Shown piece after piece: positions 1-8,564 of a stretch of DNA of 64,000 nt. A model generated the notes under the pieces. It made no database searches. It saw only the letters and a program-made list of their open reading frames with translations, and was not told the origin of the DNA. Both the position numbers and the translations under genes were made by a program. Numbering within the stretch: the stretch's first letter is position 1; every line of letters begins with the position of its first letter. This DNA is from CAYWVR01 sp964461715 (lineage in GTDB: Bacteria; Planctomycetota; Phycisphaerae; FEN-1346), in NCBI GenBank assembly GCA_964461715.1, contig CAYWVR010000008.1, positions 52,745 to 116,744 of the forward strand, given 5' to 3'.

Positions 1-570
1 TTCGGCGGGAACATCATCGCCACCATCGTCAACTTCGACCGCTGGCCGCAGATGGCCACCGTCCGCGACGGCGTCATGCCGAAACCGGATCCGGACCCGG
101 CCCGGACGGGCGAGATCGTCCGCGTGACGCCGGCGCTGGGGCCCGAGGACCGGGTCCTGGAGGTCCTGGAGACGACGCGGGCGGAGCGGACGGTGGATCT
201 CAAGGCCGCCCGAACGATCGTGGCGGGTGGGGCGGGCGTCGGGAGCAAGGAGAACTTTAAGCTCGTATGGGACCTGGCCCACGCTCTCGGGGCCGCCGCC
301 GGCGCCAGCCGGGCCGCCGTCGACAACGGCTGGATCGACAAGGACCACCAGGTCGGCCAGACGGGGACGACCGTGCGGCCGGCCCTCTACGTCGCGATCG
401 GCATCTCCGGGGCCGTCCAGCACCGGGCCGGGATGAGCGAGGCCCAGAAGATCGTGGCCGTCAACGCCGACTCCCACGCCCCGATCTTCGAGGTGGCCCA
501 TTACGGCCTCGTCGGCGACCTGAACACCGTTGTGCCCATGATGATCGACGCCCTCAAGAAGCGGGTGTGA
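1..570 (+). CDS. etfA: Electron transfer flavoprotein alpha subunit, C-terminal part (5' truncated by window edge)
   Basis: The open frame enters from the left edge and gives the last 189 residues of an ETF alpha subunit (EtfA/FixB). The FAD-binding domain is recognisable from the stretch around QVGQTGTTVRPALY followed by GISGAVQHRAGM, the family's classic FAD-contact region. ETF is the soluble heterodimer that takes electrons from acyl-CoA dehydrogenases and passes them towards the quinone pool. The next gene is an acyl-CoA dehydrogenase whose GTG start overlaps the TGA stop here, so the two are probably translationally coupled and act as a redox pair. The beta subunit is expected just upstream, outside the window. 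The N-terminal domain cannot be assessed. Confidence 0.93.
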   Translation, partial: FGGNIIATIVNFDRWPQMATVRDGVMPKPDPDPARTGEIVRVTPALGPEDRVLEVLETTRAERTVDLKAARTIVAGGAGVGSKENFKLVWDLAHALGAAAGASRAAVDNGWIDKDHQVGQTGTTVRPALYVAIGISGAVQHRAGMSEAQKIVAVNADSHAPIFEVAHYGLVGDLNTVVPMMIDALKKRV

Positions 571-2309
571 CCGTGGCCAACTTCTTCACCGACAACCCCG
601 ATATCCTCTACCACTTCGGCCGCATGGACCTGGCCGAGATCGTCGGGTTCCGCGAGGACGGCTTCGCCGACGCCGCCCGCTACGACTGGGCCCCGGAGGA
701 CACGGCCGACGCCGTCGACAATTACCGGCGGATTCTCGAGCTTGCGGGCCACGTGGCGGGGGACATGGTGGCCCCGGAGTCGCCGGACATCGACGCCGTC
801 GGCTCGCACCTTGACCCGGCCACCGGGCGCGTCCGGTACGCTCCCGGCATCCGCAAGGCCCTGCGGGCCTTCAGCCAGGCCGATCTGATGGGCTTCACGC
901 TGCCGCGACGCTTCGGCGGCCTGAACTGCCCCGGCATCATCTACACCATCGCCACGGAGATGGTCAGCCGGGCCGACCCGAGCCTGATGAACATTTTCGG
1001 GCTCCAGGGCATTGCCGAGACGATCCACATGTTCGCCTCCGAGGAGCAGAAGGCGGGCACGCTGCCGCGCTTCGCCAAGGGCGAGGTGACCGGGGCGATG
1101 GTTCTCACCGAACCCGACGCCGGGAGCGACCTCCAGAACGTCCAGCTCCAGGCCTACGAGGCCGACTCCGGCCAGTGGCGGCTGCGGGGCGTCAAGCGGT
1201 TCATCACCAACGGCTGCGCGGAGGTGCTGCTGGTCCTGGCGCGGAGCGATCCGGACGAGACGGGCGGCATGGGCCTCTCGCTCTTTCTGGCCGAGAGCGA
1301 CGAGACCATCCGCATCCGCCGCACCGAGGACAAGATGGGTATTCACGGGTCCCCGACCTGCGAGATGCAGTTCAACGACACGCCCGCGGAGCTGGTGGGG
1401 GAGCGGCGTCGGGGCCTGGTGACCTACGTCATGGCCCTGATGAACGGGGCCCGTATCGGTATCGCCGCCCAGAGCCTGGGCCTGGCGGAGCGGGCCTGGC
1501 GCGTCGCGCGTAACTATGCCGCCACCCGCGTCCAGTTCGGCCGCCCCATCGACCGCATGCCCGCCGTGGCCGACCTGCTGGCCGGCATCCGCATGGACAT
1601 CGAGACGGGCCGCGCGCTCCTCTACGAGTCGACCCTTGCCGCCGACTACGAGTACGGCCTGGCCGAGGCCATGGAGCGGCATCCCGACCGCCGCAGCGAG
1701 ATCAACAAGGAGCAGAAGCGGTACAAGCGGCTGGCGGGGTTCCTGACGCCCCTGGCCAAGTACTGGTGCAGCGAAATGTGCAACCGAGTGGCCTACGAGG
1801 CGATCAGCGTCCTGGGCGGCTCGGGCTACATGAAGGACTACATCCTCGAGCAGCTCTACCGCGACGCCCGCATCACGACCATCTACGAGGGCACGAGCCA
1901 GCTCCAGATTCTGGCCGCGGTGCGCGGCGTGACGAGCGGGACGGCCGAGAAACGGTTCGCCGAGATGGCACTGGCGCCGCCTCCGCGCGGATTCAAGGGC
2001 CGGGCCGGCAAGCTCGTCCGGGCCCGCGAGAAGCTCGCCGAAGCCGTCGAGTACGTCAAGAAGGACCAGTCCGCCGATTACCTGGACCTCTACGCCCGGC
2101 CGCTGGTGGATGCGGCGACGGACGTCTACTTGGCGTACCTGTGGTTGGACATGGCCCGCGATTCGAAGGCCAAGGCCGTCGGGGCCAAGCGATTCATCGA
2201 ACGGGCCGTGAGCCGCATCGACACGAACCTGCGGCTCGTTACGAGCGCCGACCGCTCGACGCTGGACGCCTACGACATCCTCGTCGGACCGCCGTTCGAC
2301 GAAGACTAG
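567..2309 (+). CDS. Acyl-CoA dehydrogenase, long (about 580 aa) type
   Basis: FAD-dependent alpha,beta-desaturation of an acyl-CoA thioester, with electrons going to the ETF encoded upstream. The flavin-binding region (GAMVLTEPDAGSDLQ, then RGVKRFITNG) and the C-terminal helical domain are present. The likely catalytic base is Glu441 in IYEGTSQLQ. At 580 residues it is about 200 longer than typical acyl-CoA dehydrogenases; the excess is a C-terminal helical extension, as in the long bacterial AcdA/FadE5-like group. I place the start at GTG 567, which overlaps the etfA stop and has AGAAG five bases upstream; GTG 573 is an alternative two codons later. Substrate chain length cannot be read from the sequence. 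Confidence 0.9.
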   Translation: MTVANFFTDNPDILYHFGRMDLAEIVGFREDGFADAARYDWAPEDTADAVDNYRRILELAGHVAGDMVAPESPDIDAVGSHLDPATGRVRYAPGIRKALRAFSQADLMGFTLPRRFGGLNCPGIIYTIATEMVSRADPSLMNIFGLQGIAETIHMFASEEQKAGTLPRFAKGEVTGAMVLTEPDAGSDLQNVQLQAYEADSGQWRLRGVKRFITNGCAEVLLVLARSDPDETGGMGLSLFLAESDETIRIRRTEDKMGIHGSPTCEMQFNDTPAELVGERRRGLVTYVMALMNGARIGIAAQSLGLAERAWRVARNYAATRVQFGRPIDRMPAVADLLAGIRMDIETGRALLYESTLAADYEYGLAEAMERHPDRRSEINKEQKRYKRLAGFLTPLAKYWCSEMCNRVAYEAISVLGGSGYMKDYILEQLYRDARITTIYEGTSQLQILAAVRGVTSGTAEKRFAEMALAPPPRGFKGRAGKLVRAREKLAEAVEYVKKDQSADYLDLYARPLVDAATDVYLAYLWLDMARDSKAKAVGAKRFIERAVSRIDTNLRLVTSADRSTLDAYDILVGPPFDED

Positions 2310-2325
2310 CGGAAGGAGGAGGCGA

Positions 2326-2760
2326 ATGGTCCGGTGGCAGCGCGATCCGAGGGCCCGCAAACGGGCGGCCATGATGGTGTGCGCGGCCGAGATCGTTCTT
2401 GTCCCTCTCGTGGCCTACGTGCCGGGCCTGTTCTACGTCTATCGGGTGCTCATGCGGCTGGGGTTCGGGCAGGAGGGGGCCTCGTCGTCGGTCTCGTGGG
2501 TCACGGCGATCCCCTGCGCGGTGCTGGGCGCCTGGCTGATCGTCCAGTCGGTCTTCTACCTGAAGGGCCGTCGCTGGACCCGCGTCGCCTTCATCGCCGT
2601 CAACGCCCTGGTCATTCTGGCGGGGATCGTCTGGGTGCTCATGGCCCCGAAAGACCCGGGGGCCCTCGGCTACGGCCTCCTGGTGCCGATGGTGACGCTC
2701 TTCCCGATGATCGGCGTCTTCGTGGGCCTGAACCCGATGCCGGAGCCCCGGGCCCGATAG
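2326..2760 (+). CDS. Small integral membrane protein of unknown function
   Basis: A 144-residue protein with four hydrophobic segments (about residues 17-45, 60-82, 90-108 and 115-135) and basic ends, so probably a four-helix inner-membrane protein. I do not recognise a family. The start is well supported by GGAAGGAGG directly upstream. It lies 16 bp after the acyl-CoA dehydrogenase and may be the last cistron of that operon, but nothing in it links it to electron transfer. Confidence 0.7.
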   Translation: MVRWQRDPRARKRAAMMVCAAEIVLVPLVAYVPGLFYVYRVLMRLGFGQEGASSSVSWVTAIPCAVLGAWLIVQSVFYLKGRRWTRVAFIAVNALVILAGIVWVLMAPKDPGALGYGLLVPMVTLFPMIGVFVGLNPMPEPRAR

Positions 2761-2848
2761 CCGGGTTTTCTTGGTGACAGGGCCCGGACGGGCCTTGTAG
2801 AATGTCGCCGCACGCCACCTCCACGAACCTCTGCACGGGACGGTGCGA

Positions 2849-5200
2849 ATGAGGGATCGCCAGATGGCCTGGACGTTGCGGCTCGCGGAGGGCGCGGTCC
2901 CCGCGCTGCTCCTGGCGGTCCTGCTCGGCCCGGGTCACGCCTTTGCCGCCCGTCCCCCCGCCGACGAGGTCGCCGAGGGTCGGCGGATCGCCGAGGTCGA
3001 CGTCGTCGGCAACGAGCGGGTCAGCGAGCACCGGATTCTGGGCCAGATGCGGCTCCGGGAGGGCAGCGTCTACAGCCCGGCGGCCGTGGACGAGGACCTG
3101 AAGCGGATCTACGACCTGGGCGAGTTCGACAACGTCGCCCTCCGCCCCGAGACCCGCGACGGCCGGCTCGTGCTGGTGGCCGAGGTGGCGGAGCGGCCCG
3201 TCCTGGCCGGCCTGGAGTTCGTCGGCAACCGCCACATCAAGGACAAGAAGCTGGCCGAAGCGGTCGGTGTCGAGGAAGGCGGCCTGATCGACCGGCACCG
3301 CATCTTCACCGGGGCCCAGGCCATCGAGCAGAAATACCGCGACGAGGGGTACTACTTCGCCCGCGTCGAGCTGGACCGCCAGATGCTCCGCAAGGACCGG
3401 GTGGCCCGGTTCACCGTCTCCGAGGGCCCCCGTGTCCGCGTCCGCAAGATCAAGTTCCTCGGCAATGCCTCCATCGGGGCCCGCGAGCTGCAGTCCAAGA
3501 TGGAGACGCGCCCCTGGTTCCCTCTGCTGGTGCCCGGCACGTTCGACGAGGAGCGGGTCGAGCGCGATCTGGTGGCCATCCGCGATCACTACATCGAGCA
3601 GGGGTTCCTGGACGTGCGGGTGGGGCGGGAGCTGGAGACGAGCCCCGACCGCACGCGTCTGACCCTGCGCGTCCTCATCGACGAGGGACCCCGCTACCAG
3701 GTCCGCTCCGTGGCCCTGGAGGGTGTCGAGCGGTTCAGCCGCAGCTACCTGAAGAAGCTCATGGAACTCCAGCCCGGCGACGCCTACACCGCCGACAAGA
3801 TTCAGAAGGACATCCGCCTCATCGAGAGCACCTACGGCGAGATCGGCTACATCGACGCCTTCGCCCAGCCGGTCATCGATTTCGCCGAGGAACCCGGCGT
3901 CGTCGACGTCACGTTCCGCGTCACGGAGCAGGAACCGGTCCGCGTCGGCCGCATCCTCGTCGAGGGCAACGAGTTCACCCGCGACAAGGTCATCCGCCGC
4001 GAACTCCGGTTCTACCCCGAGGAGCCCGTCAACACCAAGCTCATCGAGCGGGCCCGCAAAAAGCTCGAGGGGCGCGGCATTTTCGAGCAGGGCTCGGTCC
4101 AGATCACCACCCTGGCCACCGACGACCCCCGGGTCCGCGACATCCTCGTCCGCGTCCAGGACACCGAGACGGCCAATCTCATCCTGGGGGCGGGGATCAG
4201 CTCCAACAGCGGCGTGCTGGGCAACCTGTCGCTGGTGCAGCGGAACTTCGACATCGCCGATCCCCCCACCTCCTGGGGCGAGTTCTGGCGGGGCGAGTCC
4301 TTCCGGGGAGCCGGCCAGCTCTTCCAGATCGTTCTCGAGCCCGGCACCGAGCTCCAGCGGTACCGCGTCGACTTCAAGGAGCCCAACCTCCTGGATACCG
4401 ACGTGGGCTTGTCCACGAGCGGCTTCTTCTTCACCCGTGACCGCGACGATTACGACGAGCAGCGGCTGGGCGGCAGCCTGGGTTTCTCGAAGGAGATCAT
4501 CCAGGACCTCTCGGCCTTCATTAACTTCCGCCTCGAGGCCATCGACATCGACAACGTCTCGCTCGGCGTGCCTTCGGACGTCCGGGACGTCGAGGGCAAC
4601 TCCGAGCTGACGAGTGTCGAGGTGGGCCTCGTTAAGGATACCACCGACAGCTACTTCTTCCCCACCGAGGGCTACCGCCTGATGAGCTCGGTGGAACAGG
4701 CGGGGGCCCTGGGCGGCAGCTACACCTTCACCAAGTTCCTCATCGACGGACGCCGCTACTGGACCGTCACTCGCGACGTCCTGGACCGAAAGAGCGTCCT
4801 GGCCGTGCGGGGGCGGGTGGGGTTCATCTCCAGCGGAGCCCCGATTTTCGAGCGGTTCTACGCGGGCGGCCAGGGCAGCATCCGCGGGTTCGAGTTCCGC
4901 GGCGTCGGCCCCAGGGAGCTGGAAACGTCCATCGGCGGCGATTTCCTGGCCCTGACGAGCGTCGAGTACTCGTTCCCCATCTTCGAGAAGAACCTGACGG
5001 GCGTCGTGTTCCTCGACATGGGGACCGTGGAGGAGGACATCGAGCTTTCCACCTGGCGATCGAGCGTCGGCGTCGGCCTCCGATTCACCGTCCCGTTCTT
5101 CGGACCCGTCCCGTTCGCCTTCGACTTCGGTTTCCCGCTTTCCAAGGACGGCGACGACGAGGAGCAGGTCTTCTCGTTCAGTATCGGCACGACGTTCTGA
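2849..5200 (+). CDS. bamA: Outer membrane protein assembly factor BamA (Omp85 family)
   Basis: Central subunit of the machinery that inserts beta-barrel proteins into the outer membrane. After an N-terminal signal-like segment there are five consecutive POTRA domains (about residues 40-420), each opening with an IxxVxxxGN-type strand such as IAEVDVVGNERV and VGRILVEGNEFT. A 16-stranded barrel region follows. The Omp85 hallmark appears as GSIRGFEFRG, and the chain ends in phenylalanine as outer-membrane barrels do. The length (783 aa) is normal for the family. ATG 2849 is my start; GTG 2843 and ATG 2864 are in frame and possible. skp follows 113 bp downstream, the classical neighbour. This gene is direct evidence for a diderm envelope. 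Confidence 0.95.
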   Translation: MRDRQMAWTLRLAEGAVPALLLAVLLGPGHAFAARPPADEVAEGRRIAEVDVVGNERVSEHRILGQMRLREGSVYSPAAVDEDLKRIYDLGEFDNVALRPETRDGRLVLVAEVAERPVLAGLEFVGNRHIKDKKLAEAVGVEEGGLIDRHRIFTGAQAIEQKYRDEGYYFARVELDRQMLRKDRVARFTVSEGPRVRVRKIKFLGNASIGARELQSKMETRPWFPLLVPGTFDEERVERDLVAIRDHYIEQGFLDVRVGRELETSPDRTRLTLRVLIDEGPRYQVRSVALEGVERFSRSYLKKLMELQPGDAYTADKIQKDIRLIESTYGEIGYIDAFAQPVIDFAEEPGVVDVTFRVTEQEPVRVGRILVEGNEFTRDKVIRRELRFYPEEPVNTKLIERARKKLEGRGIFEQGSVQITTLATDDPRVRDILVRVQDTETANLILGAGISSNSGVLGNLSLVQRNFDIADPPTSWGEFWRGESFRGAGQLFQIVLEPGTELQRYRVDFKEPNLLDTDVGLSTSGFFFTRDRDDYDEQRLGGSLGFSKEIIQDLSAFINFRLEAIDIDNVSLGVPSDVRDVEGNSELTSVEVGLVKDTTDSYFFPTEGYRLMSSVEQAGALGGSYTFTKFLIDGRRYWTVTRDVLDRKSVLAVRGRVGFISSGAPIFERFYAGGQGSIRGFEFRGVGPRELETSIGGDFLALTSVEYSFPIFEKNLTGVVFLDMGTVEEDIELSTWRSSVGVGLRFTVPFFGPVPFAFDFGFPLSKDGDDEEQVFSFSIGTTF

Positions 5201-5235
5201 TTGCGCGAATACCTCCCCTCCGAGGCCGTCCAAGC

Positions 5236-5241
5236 TATAAT
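5236..5241 (+). promoter_or_regulatory. Candidate -10 element upstream of skp
   Basis: A perfect TATAAT lies about 70 bp before the skp start codon and after the bamA stop. No convincing -35 hexamer sits at the right distance, so this may be a weak or activator-dependent promoter, letting skp be expressed separately from bamA. Confidence 0.35.
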
Positions 5242-5313
5242 GGGACGTGGCCGCCCGCCCATGCGGGGCCGGCGGCCTGCTCTGGACCCGAACCACACGG
5301 AAGGAGCCGTCGG

Positions 5314-5931
5314 ATGAACCGTTTCGCCCTGTTTCCCTTGGCCGCCCTCGCCCTCGCGGGGATAACCGCCCCGGTGATCGCCGCCAGCAAGGTCGGTGTC
5401 GTCGACATTGTCGAGGTCATGAACAACTACGAGCGGACCAAGGACGCCTCCGCCGACCTCCAGGTCGAGCAGGCCAACCTCAAGGCCGCGTCCGAGCCCC
5501 GAATCAAGAAAATCGAGGAACTCCGCCTCCAGCGGGACGGGTTCAACAAGGGCACGGAGGAGTGGCAACGTCTCGACGAGCAGGCCCTTCAGGCCGAAAT
5601 GGGGCTCCGGACCTGGCTCGCCGTCGAGCAGGCCAAGATCGAACGGCGCCACACCGAAGTCCTCCTCGACATGTACCAGGACATCCTGAAGATCGTCGCC
5701 GAGGAGGCCAAGGTCCGCGGCCTGGATCTGGTGCTCACGAAGGCCTTCCTCCAGCCGCCCCAGATTCAACTCGACCTCGCGGGGGGTCTGGAGGACCTGA
5801 AGCAGCGGATCGTCGCCCAGCGACTCCTCTACCCGACCGACGTCGAGGACATCACCTCCGAGGTCCTCAAGAAGCTCAATGTCCAATACAAGGCCACCCA
5901 ACGCGAACCCGAGGCCACCCCGAAGGGCTGA
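5314..5931 (+). CDS. skp: Periplasmic chaperone of the Skp/OmpH family
   Basis: Holdase that keeps unfolded outer-membrane proteins soluble in the periplasm before BamA inserts them. Residues 1-24 form a signal peptide with cleavage expected after VIAA. The mature part opens with KVGVVDIVEVM, the small beta-strand body typical of Skp, followed by a long charged helical stretch (about 50-140), the tentacle coiled coil. At 205 residues it is slightly longer than the usual 160-180. The start at ATG 5314 has GGAAGGAG upstream. The reading frame overlaps the next gene by 53 bp. Confidence 0.88.
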   Translation: MNRFALFPLAALALAGITAPVIAASKVGVVDIVEVMNNYERTKDASADLQVEQANLKAASEPRIKKIEELRLQRDGFNKGTEEWQRLDEQALQAEMGLRTWLAVEQAKIERRHTEVLLDMYQDILKIVAEEAKVRGLDLVLTKAFLQPPQIQLDLAGGLEDLKQRIVAQRLLYPTDVEDITSEVLKKLNVQYKATQREPEATPKG

Positions 5932-8020
5932 GTTCGCCCTCGTATGGGCGGCTGCGGCCCTGATCCCGGCCCTGGCCGCCGGGCTCGCCCGCGCCGACCG
6001 GGCCCCCTGGATCGGCCGCGAGTGGACCGTCCGCCGCGTCGTCGATGCCGCCGTCACACCCTCCGCCGCAACCGGCGAGGAGGTCGCCGTCTGTGCCTTC
6101 TACTCGGGTGGCATGATCCAGCCAGGCGGCCGGGACGTCCGTGTGGCCACGGCGGGACGCTCCTTCGTGCCCCACAAGGTCCTCCAGACGGGTCCCGGCG
6201 ACCTCGTACGCGTCGCGTTCGCGGCCCATCCGGCCGAAACCCGCTACTACGTCTACTATGGCCATCCGGAGGCCCCCGAGCCCGAATCATGGACGCCGCG
6301 TCGCGGCCTCCTCCTCGAGGTCCGCGCGTGGCCAGGCGGTAATCTGGGCAAGTTGGACAAGGTGCAGGCCGCCTGGTCCAAGGCCGAGCCCATCGGGGCC
6401 GACTTCGTCCCCACCGTCCATTTCGGCCATAACCCTTTTGCCGATAGCGCCACGCCCGCCGTTTTCCGCTTCACGGGCTACTTCGAGCCCGCCGAGGCCG
6501 GCCTCTACGAGATCGCCACCTCCAGTCAGGGACCCAGCTGGCTCTTCGTCGACGGCAAGCAGGCCGTCGCCTGGGCCGGCGACCACGGGGCCGTCGCCGA
6601 CGCCCGCCACGCCGGCAAGGTCGTCCTCAAGAAGGAGGTCCACCGCCTCGACTACTGGTATGTGGCCACGGGCGGCCATACCATTGCGAGTGCCGCCGTC
6701 CGCGGACCCGATGCCCGACGCTTCTTCCCCATCCCCGAGAAGGCCTTCCTGCCCGTGGCCCGGGCCAAGCTCGTCGAGCTCGACCTCAAGGGCGAGCGGT
6801 TCGTCGCCGATTTCTGGCCCGAAACCGCCGGCGAGGCCTGGTGGCCCGACCATTACCCCGTCCGCGTCCGGTTCCACAACCTCTCGCGCGGCGTGCCGGC
6901 GGGGCGGGGCGGGGGATACGAGTGGGATTTCGGCGACGGACAGAGCTCTCGGCTCGCCAACCCCGTCCACGTCTACCTCGCGCACGGCGATTATTCCGTT
7001 ACCCTGAAGGCCCTTCGCGGCACCGAGAGCCAGGTTTTTCGCACCAAAGTGCGCATCGAGCGCGACTGGCGGACCCAGGCCGAACGCACCATCGAGTCCG
7101 CCCGCCAATACGCCGAAATGGTCGCCCAATACGACTTCCAGACCCTCTCCGTCGAGAGCCTCGCCCTCGCCGTCGACCTCCTGGACCACCAGAAGATGGC
7201 CGTGCCCCTGCGGCGGGCCCTCGAGACGCTGGTTCTGGGGCGTCCCAAGGCCGATGAGCGGCTCGTGGCCCGTTACGCCCTCATGCTGGCCGAGAAGCTC
7301 CGCGCCGACCGGCAGAGCGAACGGGCCGTCGAGGTCCTCCGAAACGTCGAAAAACGCGTTCGAGGGGGCAGGAAGGCCCATGCGGCCGTCGAGATCGCCG
7401 ACATCCTCCTCCGCGACCTTCGCCGCCGGTCCGCCGCAGAGGCCGAGTATCAGCGGGTCCTCCAGCAGTACGCCGCCGGAAACGAGAAGGTCGTGCGGCA
7501 GGTCTGGATCGGCCTCGGCGACATCCGCCGCCACCAGGGAGACGCCGAAAAGGCCCGCCAGGCGTACGATAGGGCCGCTTCGATCAGTCTCAAGGCCCGG
7601 TCGCCCCGGGTCCGCGCCGTCCGCATCGGGACCCTGGCCCGCTACGTCGAGGAGTACACCCGCGAGCGGGAATGGGCCTGGGCCGAGGAGTCCCTCGAAG
7701 ACTGGGCGTGGGAGTTCCCCCGCGAGAAGCTCGACGGCCACTGGTCGTATCTCAAGGCCAGGCTTGAGGTTGCGCGCGATCGGCGGGACGAGGCCCTCGT
7801 CGAGGCCCACGCCCTCCTTGCCTCGAATCCCGCTTCCGCCTATGCCGTGCGGCTGCTGATCCTGGCCGCCGAGTGCCAGGACTTCCTCGGCCACCGCGAC
7901 AAGGCCCGGCTGCTTTTGCAGACGGCCGTCGAGGACTACCCCGAGGACGCCCACCGCCCCGAAGCCGCCTCGGAGCTCAAGACCCTCGGCGGCCCGATCG
8001 ACCTCGACCCCGCCTCGTGA
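5879..8020 (+). CDS. Exported PA14-like / PKD / TPR multidomain protein
   Basis: A 713-residue exported protein. Residues 1-39 look like a signal sequence with a long basic n-region. A PA14-like lectin fold is suggested at about 190-280 (FRFTGYFEPAEAGLYEI, then WLFVDGKQ). A PKD domain is clear at about 325-390 (YEWDFGDGQ and HVYLAHGDYSVTLKA). The C-terminal half is a series of helix-turn-helix TPR-type repeats. This combination suggests surface or periplasmic carbohydrate or protein binding rather than catalysis. ATG 5879 lies inside the last 53 bp of skp, so translation may be coupled. Its relation to the bam/skp pathway is not known; lpxD or fabZ would be more usual here. Confidence 0.75.
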   Translation: MSNTRPPNANPRPPRRAEFALVWAAAALIPALAAGLARADRAPWIGREWTVRRVVDAAVTPSAATGEEVAVCAFYSGGMIQPGGRDVRVATAGRSFVPHKVLQTGPGDLVRVAFAAHPAETRYYVYYGHPEAPEPESWTPRRGLLLEVRAWPGGNLGKLDKVQAAWSKAEPIGADFVPTVHFGHNPFADSATPAVFRFTGYFEPAEAGLYEIATSSQGPSWLFVDGKQAVAWAGDHGAVADARHAGKVVLKKEVHRLDYWYVATGGHTIASAAVRGPDARRFFPIPEKAFLPVARAKLVELDLKGERFVADFWPETAGEAWWPDHYPVRVRFHNLSRGVPAGRGGGYEWDFGDGQSSRLANPVHVYLAHGDYSVTLKALRGTESQVFRTKVRIERDWRTQAERTIESARQYAEMVAQYDFQTLSVESLALAVDLLDHQKMAVPLRRALETLVLGRPKADERLVARYALMLAEKLRADRQSERAVEVLRNVEKRVRGGRKAHAAVEIADILLRDLRRRSAAEAEYQRVLQQYAAGNEKVVRQVWIGLGDIRRHQGDAEKARQAYDRAASISLKARSPRVRAVRIGTLARYVEEYTREREWAWAEESLEDWAWEFPREKLDGHWSYLKARLEVARDRRDEALVEAHALLASNPASAYAVRLLILAAECQDFLGHRDKARLLLQTAVEDYPEDAHRPEAASELKTLGGPIDLDPAS

Positions 8021-8191
8021 ACCTGGGCGCTCTGCGCAGTCTGGGCAATCCCCTTCCTCCCCACCCCTCCTTTGCCCTCACTGGAAGCTCTTTTCATATC
8101 CCAGAGCACACCTTTGGCGGGATTCGTGAAATCGGTTATCCCTAAGCGACACACTTCTTGCGACTTTTCGGGGGGTAGTGGGGGGGAAGTC

Positions 8192-8223
8192 GGGGGCAAC
8201 TCGCGCCTTTTGCCCCCCTTTTT
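8192..8223 (+). terminator. Rho-independent terminator candidate
   Basis: An exact 8-bp stem GGGGGCAA / TTGCCCCC encloses a 10-nt loop and is followed by C and five T. It lies 170 bp after the stop of the PA14/PKD gene and could end that transcript. Confidence 0.5.
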
Positions 8224-8308
8224 ACGTGAAGTCGACCCCCTTCTCGCCCCGGACCGCGCCTCCGTTGTGCGCCTTTGCGTCACCGGAAATGCGCGTTTGC
8301 GACAGGTC

Positions 8309-8357
8309 CGAGCGCGGAGCTCGGAACGAGGAACGCGGAACGGACGGACCGGAGTCC
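8309..8357. repeat. Heptamer-phased repeat, copy 1
   Basis: Three adjacent 7-mers GGAACGA, GGAACGC and GGAACGG, flanked by looser 7-mers such as ACGGACC and GGAGTCC. Four further intergenic loci in the window share the 7-bp periodicity with related GGTTCAA/CCTTGAA units. Confidence 0.5.
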
Positions 8358-8564
8358 GAGCAGGAAAATGAGGAATGTGGACCTATGGATGGACAAGCGG
8401 CCGTGGCCGGCGCGTGGGTGGCGCCGGTCCCTCGCGCCGCGCGCATCCGCCCGCCGGGCCGGGAGGCCTCCAGGTCCGCCGCCGCGCCACCTCGGGGTTC
8501 GACCGCAGGTCCGGGGCAAGCTTCTCGCGGGGCCGGTTCCCGCCGCGGAAGCTCCGTCCGCCGC

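Larger units (their letters stand above)
8021..8564. other. Intergenic region with terminator-like hairpin and heptamer repeat
   Basis: About 540 bp between the converging PA14/PKD gene and the XylR/AraC regulator. It holds a hairpin with a T-run (8192-8223) and a short 7-bp-phased repeat (8309-8357). No open frame with a ribosome binding site and plausible composition was found; the short frames on both strands are low-complexity Arg/Pro/Gly shadows. Confidence 0.6.

Noticed and set aside
2639..5296. An 885-codon open frame antisense to bamA, and similar long frames opposite or beside other genes (for example 16238-18292 plus and 56601-59759 minus).
   Set aside because: They mirror strongly supported genes, have Arg/Pro/Gly/Asp-rich shadow composition, and lack ribosome binding sites. 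GC-rich third positions keep antisense frames open.
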